A stretch of DNA of 64,000 bases from Jaapia argillacea MUCL 33604. Taxonomy: Eukaryota; Basidiomycota; Agaricomycetes; Jaapiales; Jaapiaceae. A model generated the notes under the pieces. It saw nothing but the letters and a program-made list of their open reading frames with translations, did not search any database and was not told where the DNA came from. Location of the stretch: assembly GCA_000697665.1 (NCBI GenBank), contig KL197719.1, forward strand, positions 182,682 to 246,681, given 5' to 3'. This document shows, piece after piece, positions 1 through 10,230 of the stretch (the stretch's first letter is position 1; each line of letters opens with the position of its first letter). Made by a program: the position numbers and the translations under genes.

Positions 1-1082
1 CTGCCACCAGCAGGGACCTTGCGTTTGCGGAATAAACCACCGCTCTCAGATGGTGGTGAGATGGAATCTGTGGGCTCCAGTTTGACAGATGATTTCTCCT
101 CAACCTTCAGAGAGGGTGATGTATCGAGGACCTCGTCTTGCTTTATCGAAGGTGTTTCCTGCTCCCCAACTGTTTCATGAACCGCTTCATCCACAATCTC
201 CCCTCCCTCTTGCTGAGTTCCTTCGTCCCGATTCCCCTCCTCCCCGGGCCTCTTCCACTGCAGCTTCGTCCATTTCGGCAAAGGTGTGGCAGTTTCCTGA
301 AGATATGGACTACCTGATCCGCTGGGTCCGGCGCTCGAGCCATTCTCATCCACACCATCCAACGTATCCTCCTTCTTTGGATTCTTCAGTTTGACGGGTA
401 TGAGGCCTGGGTCGTAGATCTCTCCCAAGCCAGTACCCAATGTCTTCTTCCTCAGTTTAAACTGCCGAGTATCCAGCTCCTGCCCAGATTCTGCGGCTCT
501 CTTCTTTCCGTCGTGTCCGTCTTCGAAGCTCGGTACGACAGGTTCTTCTGGGGTAGGTAGGGGTTGCGCGACGACTTCCCACTCGCCTGCAATTCCAGCC
601 ATTCGACGACGTTCTGCTTCGGCTAGACGTTTCTCCTCGTCGGGATCATCGTAACCCAACGAGGCAGCAGTGCTGTAGTTCTGCCATGGATTCGAAGGCT
701 TTGGAGGCGGTTTTCGAGGAGCAACAGGGGCAGAAGTCGAGGCCGCTGACGAGCTACTGCTCCCAGCTTTCGCATACCCAGCTCCGACGTCTTGAGCAAA
801 GGCCGCTTGGGCTGCCTTGATAATAAATCCATTGAATGACGAAACATAGCAACAGGAGCGGTCGGAGCTCACCTGCTCGACCCTAGCCATCTCTCTCTTC
901 TCCTCGTCTTGATCATGCTTCTTCTGAGAGCTGGCCTTGTACAACCCACGGACAAACCGTTCCACATTCCCTTTGTGCCTCAGGCCGGTTTCATGCTGCC
1001 TCCGCGAGGGCGCATCGTCGGCAATGTAGATTTCACAATACTTGCAATAGTATCTGTTCTTTGATACCCAGTATTCGCTCAT
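1..1082 (-). CDS. WBP4/FBP21-like U1-type zinc-finger protein (5' part; 3' end lies beyond the window)
   Basis: The protein starts at the ATG read leftwards from 1082 (MSEYWVSKNRYYCKYC). Residues 12-45 form a U1/matrin-type C2H2 finger: CKYC, then about 12 residues, then QHETGLRHKGN, the pattern of WW-domain-binding protein 4, a spliceosomal B-complex factor. One intron (816-872, GTGAGC...AG, 57 bp) splits the region after the motif REMARVEQ. Exon 2 runs off the left edge; it is Ser/Pro/Lys-rich and contains a conserved-looking block (PSNPWQNYSTAASLGYDDP) followed by an acidic, low-complexity tail with LFRKRK near the edge. No WW domain is visible in this part. The role in pre-mRNA splicing is inferred from the finger and general layout; the acidic tail is not diagnostic. 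Confidence 0.8.
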   Translation of the reverse strand, partial: MSEYWVSKNRYYCKYCEIYIADDAPSRRQHETGLRHKGNVERFVRGLYKASSQKKHDQDEEKREMARVEQVSSDRSCCYVSSFNGFIIKAAQAAFAQDVGAGYAKAGSSSSSAASTSAPVAPRKPPPKPSNPWQNYSTAASLGYDDPDEEKRLAEAERRRMAGIAGEWEVVAQPLPTPEEPVVPSFEDGHDGKKRAAESGQELDTRQFKLRKKTLGTGLGEIYDPGLIPVKLKNPKKEDTLDGVDENGSSAGPSGSGSPYLQETATPLPKWTKLQWKRPGEEGNRDEGTQQEGGEIVDEAVHETVGEQETPSIKQDEVLDTSPSLKVEEKSSVKLEPTDSISPPSESGGLFRKRKVPAGG

Positions 1083-1463
1083 CGGCAGAGTGCAGTCGTG
1101 GTGGACGAGAGGTAGCTGTTACGTGACTAGTCGTGACTCTCGATCAGGCCCTTAGACTTCGGGTAAGGCGGTTTACGGCAGTTCAATTTCTCGTGTCCGA
1201 GCCTGTCACGAACTCAATGCAGCTTACAGCAATCTGGCAACGGATGCTGTCAAGGTGTTCTAATAACTTGAACCCCGAGAGCGATACTTAGCTATACTTA
1301 GCTGAGTGGGTGCTTGTTGAAATCCTTTAACCCCCGCGCGCGAATCTCACCACTCGAGGTGTACGCCCGGTCCACGCCCAGCAAAGCCCAGGTACTTGGT
1401 TCGAGTCCGACTTTGCATCATCCCCAGACGTTATATAATATGGGACTCGGTGGTGGACGCACA
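1083..1463. other. Divergent intergenic region between the WBP4-like gene and the MFS transporter
   Basis: Promoter region for two divergently transcribed genes. An open frame runs through it into the transporter's first exon, but the residues before position 1440 look unconserved. An AT-rich TATATAATA stretch lies at about 1432-1440, just before an alternative in-frame ATG at 1440. No RNA gene or repeat seen. Confidence 0.5.
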
Positions 1464-3569
1464 ATGGAAAAACTCCCGGATGAAGGCTCACCGATTCCCC
1501 TCACAACCCCTGCCTTCGACGTGGCTGAAAACCACTCACACGACAAGGATGCGAAAAGATTTCCTCCCCCACCAGAGGCATATCGACTGTACAAACGGCG
1601 GTTTACAGGCGTCTTAGGGATTGTGCGTCGTATATCTCTGTGCTGCAATCGTTCCCCTGCTGACAAACAGATCAGTTTATCTTGAACGCTGTAGGAGGAA
1701 TGGGTTGGCCATATTTTGGCCCTATCTCGAACGAGAGTGAGTTACCGCGCGTTGTATGGTAGCTCAATCCTAATCTTGTCGCAGTGGCACAAGAATTCGG
1801 TATCACACTGGATGAAGTAAATTGGCTCGGAAACATGTTCGCCTTGGTGTACTTGCCTGTTGCAATCGCTTTCCCGACACTCGTCTCACGATATGGAGTT
1901 CGAAGAACGGTATATTTTTCGTTGTTATATCTCATCATTCACTCATCTTCGTTCAGTGTATGATCGGTTCTGCTTTTCTCCTTGTATCTGCCTGGGTTCG
2001 CTTTGCCGCAACGCCTCACTCGCTATCGAGAAACGGGGCCTATACATTGTTGGTTGTCGGCCAGGTAGTCCTTCCTTCAGATCGGGGTTATCTACGCCTC
2101 TGACGTCCCCCCCTTCGGAACCTAGTTTTTAGCCGCTTTCTCTCAACCTATCTTCCAAATCATTGGTCCCGTTTTCTCTGAGACATGGTTCAATTTACGA
2201 GGTCGCACAACGGCAACTATGGTCCTTTCAATAGGTATGTCTTGGTCCTTTTCTGATAACCCTTGCCCTGACACCTCTGCCAGCCAATCCTATTGGAGGA
2301 GCAGTCGGCCAACTAATATCACCTATGGTTGGAAATAGTCGACAATCTGTGAGTCTTCCTCCTTCATCAAAATGAATCCCCCTCGAACGCGCCCAGATTC
2401 TAGTACTTGGCGTAATAGCAACTGTGGCGTCTCCATTTGTCTTCCTCGTAGGAGATGCGCCTCCGACGCCACCCAGTAACTTACTTACTTTTTAATATCC
2501 TGTCCGTGAGCCTGATGCGAAGTCACATTCTTCAGCCTACGCCGCCTCTCGCAAGAAGCCTACACTTTCATCCTTACTGCGTGCCGTCCTCGGAAAAGAA
2601 GCACCTGATGCCGACACCTGGATGACCATCCGTGAACGGATTGACTTCGCAATCCTCACTCTTTTGTTTGGGGTTTTAGTCGCTGCGTGAGTGCAACAAC
2701 AGGTTATCAGAAATGAAACCAACGTGCAGCTGACGCCGCGAACAGAATTAATACCTTCTCTATCCTCAGTAATCAATACCTTGTTCGTCCTTTCCGTTTT
2801 CTCCTCGGGTTCCGATGTGTTAACTTCGTCACAGAGTCCCGTAGGATACTCAGCCGATATCAGTGGATTTATGGGCGCTGCATTACTCCTCACCGGAATC
2901 GTAGCAGCCATAATCACAGCGCCTCTTTTCGATCGGGTCTTCACCCACCACCTAGGCCTCACCACAAGGATTCTCTGTCCAATTCTAGCTGTTGCTTGGT
3001 TATCACTAGTCTGGGCCGGTGAGGGCATTATGTTCCGCCCCTACATACTCGTTACTCATGTTGCCTTACAGTTCGGCCAAATAACACGGGACCACTGTTT
3101 GTCATTATGGCCATTATTGGCATCACCTCCATTATCATGTTGCCTGTCGCCCTTGAACTTGGTTGTGAACTATCAAGGAATTCGGATGGAAGCTCGTCCG
3201 TTTTGTGGTTCTCGTGAGTCGTCTATCGCAGCAATTGTAATCCTGGAGATGTCTTGACGTCTGATGTGAATGCAGGGGCAACCTTTTCAGCCTCATCTTC
3301 GTGTTGGGTAAGATATGATCTATCTGTTTTCTTGGCCCACCTAACGTCATCACATCGTAGTGCAAGGGGCCCTGCGAGCCGGACCAAACGCCAAGCCTCC
3401 GTTAAACATGAAGGCTGCCCTCATCTTCAATGCTGCATTTATCTGTGTGTCGGTTGCCTTCATCACTGTTTTTAGAGGGAAGCAAGCCCGACGAGAACGT
3501 GACGAACAAGAGCAAGTACTTCATGCAAATCTCACAGAACCTGAATCTCCGATCATACCACAAGCATAA
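1464..3569 (+). CDS. Major facilitator superfamily transporter, FLVCR/DIRC2-like
   Basis: About ten exons splice into one 12-helix-type carrier. Recognisable blocks in order: YRLYKRRFTGVLG, then FILNAVGGMGWPYFGPISN, then VNWLGNMFALVYLPVAIAF with SRYGVRR (the MFS loop 2-3 signature region), QPIFQIIGPVFSETWF, then GYSADISGFMGAALLL and a final PNAKPPLNMKAAL helix region. These match the feline-leukaemia-virus-C-receptor-related / DIRC2 (SLC49) family of plasma or vacuolar membrane carriers; the substrate (haem, choline or other) cannot be told from sequence. Intron 1 is 1623-1675; the intron at 2783-2834 uses an unusual GTTCGT donor, chosen because it alone keeps NQYL-SPVGYS in frame. The start could instead be the in-frame ATG at 1440, eight codons upstream. 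The stop follows a charged cytoplasmic tail. Confidence 0.85.
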
Positions 3570-3964
3570 CGCTTGGCCCCTTGTCATACCCATCTCACAT
3601 TATTCACCATAACATACACCGATTGTAATGCCAACCCATTCCATGCATACCATCACCGGATGTTAATTCCTCGACCAAAGTGTGGTGCCTTCGAGGATCT
3701 GGGAATACTTCAACATCTTGAAATTCGTGCTCACCCAGCGCGATCGAGGATTAAAAGGAGACATAGGCACGGTATTGTAGCAGAGAAGCTACAATTACAT
3801 GACAGGAAGAGCACACTCGATCTCTGCGTCGCCATCGCGAGCGCCATGACGACCTATGCACGGTCTGAACTAGGGAGTGTGGGTTCTTGCTCGACGCGGC
3901 CCTTAGACGGATGAGTGTGATTCCAATATACCTTACCCTCGAATAGGTAGTGGCATAGAGGTTA
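3570..3964. other. Convergent intergenic region (3' ends of MFS transporter and TRM11)
   Basis: Both flanking genes end here, so it should hold two 3' UTRs. The open frames in it are short and show no family resemblance. No structured RNA or repeat was recognised. Confidence 0.5.
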
Positions 3965-5845
3965 TTATGATTCCGAAAGATCCTTCTTGAACCCTTGGAA
4001 ATACTTGTTCCGAAATTCCTTGTGGGCAGGAATGTGTCCGGCATCGGCCTCCTCATCCACTAATTCTTCCAAAAGGTCGAATGACGGCGGGGGAACCGGT
4101 ATCGTGGTGGTCTTTTGAATTGTGATCAACTATGAATCATGGAATGGGTAAGTCGTCGCGGAAGATGAGGAGACAACATACTCTGCGACCCCAAGACCCA
4201 AAATCTTGCAAAGAGTTGGCGACAAGTTCCATGCCGTCGCACATTATCGTATCAATATCGACTTCTTGGTATTCGTCGGTGACTGTGGGCAGAAAGAATA
4301 CAAGGCGTCCGCTTGGCTTGAGTAGGTACCGAGCCAGGAGAACGAGGTCCGATGCCAAGTCAGCGAGTTCGTAAGGCTTCGTGGGAGGGATGTAAGGCCG
4401 GTCATCCCTAAAGGGCTTGGTCAGGCTGCTGCGCTATTGGGTTGAATGAGACATACGATAGTGTTGACCGGTCAGTCCCTGCTCCTGCATCTGGTTTGGG
4501 CGTTCGCTCCTTTTTCCTGCCGAGTCGTTTCGCACCAGCACGAACACCATCTGAAGGTCGAGTGAGATCACGATGTTAAGGGGATAAGAATGACTACGCA
4601 CAAGGAGGATCGGTCACGATGGCATCGAATAAATCTCCGCACCTCCAGGGATTGTGTGTCACATCGAACGTGCATAAGTCAAGAACCCTGGAGGCAACGC
4701 CGTACTGAGCTGCGGCGCGGATGATACCTGGCCTTTTCTCTATGAAGGGGATAAGAGCAACGCCCCATTCCCGGAAGATACAACCATGTACCTTTACCTC
4801 TCATCTGCCGGCCGTCAATGTCTGAGCCCCATAGTTGTGCACCAAAATGAGCTGCAGTCTGCATGTTCGTTGAAGACGAAATCGTCGAGACAAGACATCG
4901 TTACTCACATAGATCATACTTCCTGTCCCGACGAAAGGGTCGTACATCAACTTTCCTGGCGCAGCCTAAATAAAGGCTGAGATTGTGGTTCCATGAACAT
5001 ATGTATTCACATACGAACCATGGTCTGGTTGGCCATCAGCAAGGATATTTCAGCCTCCATGCTTGTGTTTCCATAGTACACTCTCTTCTTGACGTCAAAT
5101 TTCCGGACTAAGGAGCGGGCGGAACCATCCTCGATCTATTCAAACAGTGATATTTAGATCTCCTCTTAAATACCTCGAACCACTGGTCGGAACGTACCAA
5201 CCTACCAAAACAGACTTGAATGAACTTCCCTTCCTCGCGGTGCCCTCCGAAGCCTGGCTGTCGTGGGCAGGTATCTGACCAACGACCTTTGACGTTCAAG
5301 GGCAAATCGGGGTAGGATCAGTTGGATGGCGCACATTCTTCAAAGCAGCCCAAGATGATCTCCGGGTTCTTCAACTCGATTTTTCCCATGAAATTCATGT
5401 ATGAAAAGCTCTCCATTGCTTCCTTCTGTTGAGATTGGGACATCGTGTGGTTATAGGCGGTCACAAGAAATCTGAAGGATGTGTCTGCAGCATAGCGAGA
5501 CCATAGTTGTAGACGGGCTTGGTTCTGAGCATGAAGCTCTTGGTAAGTTGACCCCCTGGCGTAGAATTCGTAGACAGACCTGGCGAACAGATAGGGTTGG
5601 TAGGAGCGACCACGACAGACTTAAGGGGTTCGAACTCACTTGATTAAAATACATCTCCTGGCTAGCAATCTGGCGTGTCCCTCGTCCTTAAGTCCTAGGA
5701 TCATAAACGGTCGTTTTGGATCTCTGTCTTCAAGCAGATCGGGAAGCGTGATTGAGAAACCATGGATCTTTGCGACAGACAATAGCTCAGGGATTCGAAA
5801 GTCCTCGTGTGCTTGGGCGAATATGAACAGGTACTGCGCTTCCAT
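3965..5845 (-). CDS. TRM11: tRNA (guanine(10)-N2)-methyltransferase catalytic subunit
   Basis: Spliced on the minus strand from the ATG at 5845 (MEAQYLFIFAQAHEDFRIPE) through about ten exons to a stop at 3965; roughly 460 residues, normal for the family. The N-terminal THUMP-like part includes SFRFLVTAYNHTMSQ and ESFSYMNFMGKIELKNPEIILG. The methyltransferase part carries YYGNTSMEAEISLLMANQ, the SAM-binding loop YDPFVGTGSM, SDIDGRQMRG, and the catalytic motif DAIVTDPPYGVRAG. In yeast Trm11 works with Trm112 to make m2G10 in tRNA, and I infer the same role. One donor (position 5018) is GTTCGT; the short intron before RWSDTCPRQPG leaves CFEEC-RWSD in frame. A GTG-started extension upstream of 5845 was not used. 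It lies head-to-tail with the phospholipase B gene upstream. Confidence 0.92.
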
Positions 5846-6119
5846 CCCGTGTTTCCGGCTGAGGCTACTCACAGGGAACTCCACTATATGGAAGAAAGTC
5901 TAAGTGCAAATAGTCCGAGTGAGTGAAGGAGAAGCAGAACTAGTAGGCCAGGTTCAGCGATCAAGATTGGATCAAGAGGAAGATTCAAAATGTTATCATT
6001 CCATCGCTTTACATGGGGCGTCGCGACAGTCCATACCACACTGTGGGTATATACAACCATGATTACAAGTGTCCGACACGCAAGGGTTCATCACAAAAAG
6101 GTCCGTCACAAAAGTTCAT

Positions 6120-8324
6120 TCAAAAGAGCATCAGGAGTCCAGCGATGGCCGTCAACACGGCGGCCCCCAAGGAGCTGCCAGCAGCCCCATTCCTCCTGCC
6201 ACTGCTATTGCTCGACTCACTCTGTGAGTTATTCACATTCCAGCAATACCGCGTGAAACAGTCTGCACACACCCCACTCCTAGCGGTCCCCATCCTCGCC
6301 CTCGCACGATCAACAACAGCACAGGCCAAACACCCTGCCCATTCTGGATCTTTGGACGAGGTGGCATTGGTATACCCTTGCGTGGCGATTGTGAACACCT
6401 GGTCCAACATGGCTTGCAGTTGTGTTGGTTGATAGGCGAGCTGGCTAGTACTCGTGTTAGTGAGAGCTGGTTGGCCGGGAGGAGGTCCACCATTGGCGAG
6501 GTAGATCAACAATGGGGAAGAAGTCTCGTTGCAGCCGAAGAATGTCGGGTGGGTCGAGAGGTTCTGGGAAGTAAAGCCAGGGATCGAGGTCGGTACCGGT
6601 GGGAAGGCGTACGCAGAAGGGAAATGTGAGGAACGGTTTTGGGCAGCCTAGAAATAACCATGTGAGTTTTTCGATGGGGAAAAACCTGTAGGAAACGGAA
6701 CCCACAATCAGAGAGCTGCCTTCTGAGAAATTGTCCACGTCTGAAGTCTGAAGAATATAGCCAAGAAGATGTGAGTTACTTCCCAACCTCATGGAGCTGT
6801 GAAACTTACAGCATCGATGGCCAGAATCACATCTACACCTCTCGCTTTTACCAGTAACGGTTGAATAGGAATGACCTCACCATCCTCTCCTCCATCAACC
6901 AAACTCAAGTACTCTTGATTCGTGTCAATGTACGTCTGGTTGGCGACTCCAAAGAAGGGGTTCGGGTATAAAGATACGTCGAGCTCAATACCTGGCTCGG
7001 GAGTGGAACTATTCAAAGCCTCGATAATAGGCCCCACTGTAGAGTTGAGAAGTGCTGCAAGCTACATCGGCCATAAATTAGTACAGGAGCCGTTGGTATG
7101 CAGGGGGCATCGACTTACCGTGACGTTGTATGCGTTGAATAATTCCGACGAGGTGCCCTCGACGAACGACACTTGGTCGAAACCAGTAACGCAAACGGAG
7201 TTATTCTGAGAGCCAAGATACTTCGTAGGGATAAAGGCAGCAAGAACCGGGTCATATGAACCCATTTCAACTGATGAAAGGGTGCAGCTCTTAGCGATTT
7301 GGCAACATTACAGCAAACTTGAAGCTACGCACAGACGTTGATCTCGTAGATGGGATTTCCTTGGGGAACGACGTCTCCATTGATGATATCAGACTTATTT
7401 TCCGAGTTTGCGACCGAGTCTGTGACAATGATGGGGAATGGCATTTGGTACGAGGTAAACGAGGATCTGAAAGCAAAGAGATTCGTGGGCCAATTTTCAA
7501 AATCGACAAGGAAACACAACTTACAAACCAGCAATTTGTGAGAATAACACCCCAGCTCCGTGAGCAGTAGCATTGCTTGCAAAGTTATCAGGCGTCGTGC
7601 CATTGACGAAATGTCTCGACAACGCTCGGGCCCAAATATCGGTGATGGTCACAGGGAAACCTGCAGCCTTCTTCCCCTGAATTTCCGTGATCAACTCGGC
7701 CACATACAACGAGTCTTCGGCAGTATTATTGTTTGGCGTCAGGACGTCGTACTGGGCCAACCACCCACTCTCGAAACTATCGTTACTGCCAGTTCCGGTG
7801 CCGAATATCAGGTCGGGGAGGGTGGGGAAGTTGGCTTGAGCGAGTGAACCAACGAGCCATGAGCCTCCAGAGAGACCTGCGAGGTAGGAGGCTGCTTGGA
7901 GGAGCCCACCGGTACCGGCTTGGGTTGATGTGGAATTCCTTCCATCTATCGCATTGAGCACTCCAGCTCCGAATATCGACGCCCTGTATCCACCGCCACT
8001 GGTAGCAATACCAAGGGTAGGATATGACGAAGAGCTGTTACCACCACTGAGGATGGCGGAAACATATGATGGCAAAGCAACGTTTGTCGACTGTACGTTG
8101 GAGAGGTAAGATTTCCATGCTCCCACGAGTACGTCGGATTTTCGTGAGGAGATATATGACGCTTCGTTCGGGCTCAACGTCTGGTTCGTCGTCCCCGCCA
8201 AACGCACGAGAGACGTGCCATCAGGACATGGTGATGCAGAAGGGGTATACCCGACGATCGCCGCCTGGCCTGCGACGATTTTGGAGAAAAATAGTAGGCC
8301 AAGCCCGAGGAGAATCCAAATCAT
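6120..8324 (-). CDS. Phospholipase B / lysophospholipase, GPI-anchored
   Basis: The protein of roughly 600 residues begins with a signal peptide (MIWILLGLGLLFFSKIVAG). It contains the patatin/cPLA2-type catalytic elements of fungal PLBs: the oxyanion strip GIATSGGGYRASIFGAG, the nucleophile elbow LAGLSGGSWLVGS, EFEMGSYDP with IPTKYLG, and the catalytic-Asp block LVDGGEDGE..P. The last exon has a Cys-rich end (CLACAVVDRA, CADCFTRYCW), then a Ser/Asn-rich stretch and a hydrophobic tail typical of a GPI-anchor signal. At least six exons; there are many N-x-S/T sites. The enzyme should release fatty acids from phospholipids and lysophospholipids at the cell surface or outside. PLBs are virulence-associated in some pathogenic fungi, but nothing here indicates pathogenicity. 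The exon order and motifs leave little doubt; some splice sites are by eye. Confidence 0.93.
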
Positions 8325-9207
8325 GGCTTAGACACGATCGGCGAGGAGGGGGGCTGACGACTTCGAAAGATGAGAGCAGGCCTTCTTATAAAGCCCCACA
8401 TGTCGTCAGATGAACAAACCGATCAACCAGAGACTCGTGGGCGGGCTGAGGCCGTGTGATGTAACCGGTGAGATATTCCAGAGGCTAAAATTCACTGTCC
8501 CGGTAAACGTGGTTGAGATGCGTGCTCGGGAATGAGACAAACCCGATGGACGGAGAAGGAAAAGTACCCCTTGCGATCCTATATGAGGGGCCTCATGTCG
8601 TGCTAGTCCCATGCGAGGCCAGCTGCAGAGAATGTGCAAAACCCTGCAAACGGCAAACGGCAAACGGCAAACTCTACAGGGAAACAGATTGAAATCACCA
8701 GCGCCTCAAGCGACTTCGCAGCAAGAGCTATTATTGGATGGCAGACGAATATCCCCATCGGCGAGATAGTCTGGCAGTGTTAGAGATGGAACAATCAAAT
8801 ACGAGGGCTCTTGCAAGTTGCGGGAACATCGGTAAGTAATCCACTTAGAAAGAGGCTGATGATCGCAACACCCCGCCTTCATCCACATCAATCAAAACAG
8901 CCTTGCGATCGCCACACTCCTGAAAAGCCTGCAGGAGACCATTGTATCTGATGCACAGTGTACAGATGCATTATCATGAGATTCGGGATGACAGGAGGAA
9001 CGCGAAAAAAAGCAAATAGTAATATAAGCAGAGTGAGTGCGACTAAGATATCGGATACACAAGTAGTAGTCTCTATGCGGACTGTGGTGTCATGTGTTCC
9101 GGCACTATCATCCGTGGAAAAGAACGGGAAGGGAGGCATGCAAGAGAATGACAGACACGATGATTTCATGGAACGTAGAGGAGAAGCCCAATCAGCATAA
9201 GAACAGG
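8325..9207. other. Intergenic region upstream of phospholipase B and downstream of TIM17
   Basis: About 880 bp with no supported gene. It contains the promoter of the phospholipase gene, the 3' UTR of TIM17 and a short tandem repeat at 8647-8672. The long minus-strand frame over 8888-9445 overlaps the last TIM17 exon in a different frame and is judged a shadow. Confidence 0.5.
8647..8672. repeat. Short tandem repeat, unit CAAACGG
   Basis: The 7-bp unit CAAACGG is repeated 3.7 times without error, about 320 bp upstream of the phospholipase B start codon. It is seen directly in sequence; no function is implied. Confidence 0.85.
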
Positions 9208-10041
9208 CTAGAGAGAAGTAAACGACGCACAAGGGGGTAACTGTGGTCTTGAGCCCTCGCTGAAGACCCGGTTGAGGAGAACGCCAACGCCTTCGAAGAC
9301 ACCGAGGAGAATACCGCAGGCTATTGCTGAGTTGAGCGCGGATCGGGGGCCGCCTATGACAATACGTTAGTATAATGTGCAAATGGACGAGAATGATTGT
9401 GAACGAGGGGGAAGATCGAAGGGATGACGCGCGCGCTGTGCGCACAGGGTAGGCAGGGGGTTGAATGAAGCAGTGCAGGCAAACGGAGAATGACGGGAAA
9501 TACAGACGAAAGCTTTAGGATATCCTTCCAGCCGAAAGGAATGAACCCGCGGTTACAAGATCCGACAAAACCACAAGCTTTCTTGTGATTGACAATGAAT
9601 AGACACTCACTTCTCGCCGCTAGACAGCCACCAGTCAAAAATCCCGAGATGATAGCATTCCATGCATCCTCTTTTTGTCGCCAACCCTTCACAGCACAGT
9701 CAAACGTTGAGAACATGCCACCCCAAACGCCAAAGTTGCCGCCCGTGACGGGTGCGCGGGCCTTGATGATCGAGATAGCGCCGACTAGACGCTCACCCTA
9801 AGATAGTGAAACGAGGTAAGATAAGAGTGAACGAGGTCGTCGGAGTCATGACTGACGTACCCTTGGTGAGTTGCGAGCACCTTTTATGCCATGCCAGATG
9901 CCACCACCGACAGCACCCATGGCGAAAGCGCCACCAAAGTCGCTAAGGATAACCCAGGGACTGTACCTTTGTGAGTTTGGGGTTGTAGAAAGATGATTCG
10001 AAGACTTGCCATGGGTCTCTTGTGTGATCTGCGTGAGCCAT
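9208..10041 (-). CDS. TIM17: Mitochondrial inner-membrane import translocase subunit Tim17
   Basis: Four exons from the ATG at 10041. Spliced blocks are diagnostic: [80 protein letters not shown], and [14 protein letters not shown] followed by [17 protein letters not shown]. Tim17 is the core presequence-translocase (TIM23 complex) subunit with four transmembrane segments in the inner membrane. Intron 1 (9961-10009, 49 bp) begins GCAAGT and ends TACAG: a GC-AG intron, required to restore the near-invariant DPCP motif. The C-terminus after [14 protein letters not shown] is uncertain, because a GTGCGT donor occurs there and a short further exon is possible; the listed stop is the first in frame. 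It shares a 189-bp divergent promoter with the CDCA7-like gene. Confidence 0.93.
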
Positions 10042-10120
10042 GGAGGTTGGTAGAGGTACAGCGGTGTTCGGCTGAGTATGGGAATTGCTGGCGATCTTTT
10101 TCAGCTTTAGGGTGGGTCGT

Positions 10121-10143
10121 ATCATGTGACTCAGTCACATGAT
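10121..10143. promoter_or_regulatory. Perfect palindrome with an embedded TGACTCA core in the TIM17/CDCA7-like divergent promoter
   Basis: Two 11-bp arms, ATCATGTGACT and its exact reverse complement, flank a single central C. The centre reads TGACTCA, the AP-1/Gcn4 bZIP consensus, and each arm carries a CATGTGA/TCACATG box. A further TCACATGAT copy follows at 10148-10156. Its placement midway between two divergent starts (10041 and 10231) suggests a shared operator; binding is inferred. Confidence 0.6.
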
Positions 10144-10230
10144 ATGATCACATGATCGCGATGCTTTAATCGCGTCTGGAGTCAACAACGTCTCTTTCCT
10201 CTCAACCACAACATCGATCGGTAACCAGAA

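Noticed and set aside
1398-1412. Possible tRNA T-arm (GGTTCGAGTCC) upstream of the MFS gene
   Set aside because: Only a short stem around TTCGAGT pairs; no acceptor, D or anticodon stems fit the flanking sequence.
8888-9445. 185-codon minus-strand open frame
   Set aside because: It overlaps the last TIM17 exon in another frame; the TIM17 reading is strongly conserved and this one is not.
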